This document shows positions 15,340 to 16,665 of a stretch of 16,665 nt of DNA, one piece after another. The translations under genes were made by a program, and so were the position numbers. Each line of letters begins with the position of its first letter. The first letter of the stretch is position 1. This DNA is from Planctomicrobium sp. (GTDB lineage Bacteria > Planctomycetota > Planctomycetia > Planctomycetales > Planctomycetaceae), in assembly GCA_029259835.1 (NCBI GenBank), contig JAJDEL010000104.1:1-16665 (forward strand), given 5' to 3'. A model generated the notes under the pieces. It was not told the DNA's origin and made no database searches. It saw only the letters and a list, made by a program, of their open reading frames with translations.

Positions 15340-15550
15340 ACATCCCCATTTAGCGCCGGTGATCCACCAGCGGAATACGTGATGTTGGTATGAACATCGT
15401 TCGAAATGCCGGATACCGTTGATGTCTGTTCCCCGCCGAATGATTCACTCTGGAAAAGTGAAAGTGATCGTGATTGCTTCAATTGTCTGAATTGTTACCA
15501 TTTCATTCATTAATACTTCGTTCTTCTTGCTTCGTTATTGGTGTCTTCTT

Positions 15551-16665
15551 ATGAATTTTCCTCAACCTGTTGAGCGGCTCGTTAATCTGCTTGACCCAGA
15601 TGCGAATCAAATTTTCAATATGACTGTCGCCGAAGCAACGGAACGCGTCGGCAGTGGTGACGTAAATCAAGTGCGGGGGATCAACGGGCATTTCGCGTTG
15701 ATTCATAAGGAGGGGCAGTTGATTCGCATGGCTCGGTCGCTCGGGCGACCACTACGATATTTCCTGGCAAAGCGAAGCGAAGGACCATGTCTGGTCGTCG
15801 CGGAACGGATGGACGAAATCGCTGAGTTTCTCAACGAAGAAGGTTTGGGCGACCAGTTCCACCCTTCCTACACTCGAATGGTCCCGGCGCACCATGTCAC
15901 GGAATTAAAACTAATTGGTTGCCCCGATCCGAACCCGGTCAACCGTCGATTTTTTGCACCAGAGCGAAATCGGCTCTCTACGGATCTCGACGTCATCGGC
16001 AATAAATACGTCGGTCAACTCGAGAAAGAGTGCAATCAATGGCTGGACCATGTCGGTCCCGAAGAACCGCTCGGAGTTCTCTTCTCTGGTGGGATCGATA
16101 GCGGCTCAGTTTTCTTGGTATTGTATCATTTGTTGCTGCAACGCGGCGAAGCTCCGCAGCGGCTCAAAGCGTTCACTCTCTCAGTCGATGGAACAGGCAC
16201 CGACGAACAACAAGCAGTCGACTTTCTTAATGAACTCGATCTCGGTTTGTTCCTGGAAACGATCACCGTGCCAGCAAAATCCGTTGACTACCAAGAGACG
16301 ATTCGCGTCATCGAAGATTACAAACCTCTCGATGTTCAAGCAGCGGCGATGGGGCACGCCCTGTGTCGAGGGATTCGCGAGCAGTATCCAGAATGGACCT
16401 GGCTCATCGATGGAGATGGTGGCGATGAAAACCTCAAGGATTATCCGATTGAAGCCAATCCGGAACTGACAATTCGTAGCGTCCTCAACAACACGATGCT
16501 CTATCAGGAAGGCTGGGGCGTTGACGCCGTCAAGCACTCGCTCACGTATTCCGGTGGTCAGAGCCGAGGCCATATTCGGTCCTGGGCGCCGGCGAGAAAA
16601 TTTGGCTTCAAAGGCTTCAGCCCGTATGCGCTTCCGAATGTCATTGACGTCGCCGAGGGAATTCC
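15551..16665 (+). CDS. Asparagine-synthase-related protein with degenerate glutaminase domain (N-terminal 371 residues; runs off the right edge)
   Basis: The C-terminal half is an asparagine-synthase-type ATP pyrophosphatase: PP-loop LFSGGIDSGSVFL (SGGIDS at 179-184) and LIDGDGGDENLKDYPIE (DGDGGDE at 287-293, the counterpart of GDGGDELFGGY). Such enzymes adenylate a carboxylate and amidate it. The N-terminal ~135 residues resemble the later part of a class II glutaminase domain (RGINGHFALI, ARSLGRPLRYFL, CLVVAERMDEIAEFL), but the protein begins MNFPQPVERL, not Met-Cys, and about 25 residues of the usual N-terminus are absent. Glutamine hydrolysis is therefore unlikely; ammonia or another amine may be used, as in beta-lactam synthetases. 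In-frame upstream sequence to the stop at 15488 offers no better start and no Cys-led domain. The ATG at 15551 has no clear ribosome site. Further residues lie outside the window. Confidence 0.9.
   Translation, partial: MNFPQPVERLVNLLDPDANQIFNMTVAEATERVGSGDVNQVRGINGHFALIHKEGQLIRMARSLGRPLRYFLAKRSEGPCLVVAERMDEIAEFLNEEGLGDQFHPSYTRMVPAHHVTELKLIGCPDPNPVNRRFFAPERNRLSTDLDVIGNKYVGQLEKECNQWLDHVGPEEPLGVLFSGGIDSGSVFLVLYHLLLQRGEAPQRLKAFTLSVDGTGTDEQQAVDFLNELDLGLFLETITVPAKSVDYQETIRVIEDYKPLDVQAAAMGHALCRGIREQYPEWTWLIDGDGGDENLKDYPIEANPELTIRSVLNNTMLYQEGWGVDAVKHSLTYSGGQSRGHIRSWAPARKFGFKGFSPYALPNVIDVAEGI

Noticed and set aside
15282..15482. N-terminal extension of the FxsA protein by 67 residues
   Set aside because: Polar, unrelated to the FxsA family, which begins at its first membrane helix; treated as intergenic.
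16181..16573. 130-codon minus-strand open frame and a 184-codon plus-strand frame at 15915-16469
   Set aside because: Both are shadows of the asparagine-synthase-like gene, which carries SGGIDS and DGDGGDE in the real frame.

Overview
The window looks like ordinary chromosome from a planctomycete, most likely of the Planctomycetia/Planctomycetaceae type. The main support is a DUF1559 'prepilin-like' protein with a textbook N-terminus, a Cys-type sulfatase, a ceramidase-family hydrolase, a PhyH dioxygenase, several secreted or anchored hypothetical proteins, roughly balanced GC content and good Shine-Dalgarno sites. The taxon is inferred from gene families and no marker gene was compared. I saw no tRNA, rRNA, CRISPR array, phage gene or intact transposase.

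Layout. Positions 1-12530 are coded entirely on the minus strand. From left to right they hold the N-terminal third of an HrpA-type DEAH helicase (cut by the window edge), a 376-bp gap with a hairpin-rich repeat (copy 1), a membrane-anchored unknown protein, a secreted helical-repeat protein, a transaldolase, a small zinc-ribbon membrane protein, a PhyH-family dioxygenase, a small lipoprotein, a DUF1559 protein, a secreted alpha/beta hydrolase and a neutral-ceramidase-family protein. A 480-bp divergent region with repeat copy 2 follows. Then come a cytoplasmic-looking sulfatase and a small two-helix membrane protein on the plus strand, an FxsA-family membrane protein on the minus strand, and the start of an asparagine-synthase-like protein on the plus strand (cut by the right edge).

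How genes may work together. Zinc-ribbon protein, transaldolase and helical-repeat protein are packed 5' to 3' and could be one transcript. DUF1559 protein and lipoprotein form a close pair. Ceramidase-like protein and esterase form a secreted-hydrolase pair whose junction has been rearranged: the last ~24 codons of the ceramidase gene and the intergenic DNA after it occur a second time beyond the esterase. Most remaining neighbours look unrelated.

Best leads. (1) Two copies, in opposite orientation, of a ~270-290-bp non-coding element built from six short stem-loops in mirror order, one copy with clear terminal inverted repeats. (2) The esterase bracketed by direct repeats that include a ceramidase-tail remnant. 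(3) A 14-nt inverted repeat, with a competing alternative pairing, just upstream of the DUF1559 gene. (4) An asparagine-synthase-like enzyme whose glutaminase half lacks the Cys nucleophile region. I do not see a convincing new multi-gene system. Several annotated starts are moved from the longest open frame because a clear Shine-Dalgarno site, signal peptide or membrane segment points to an internal start.
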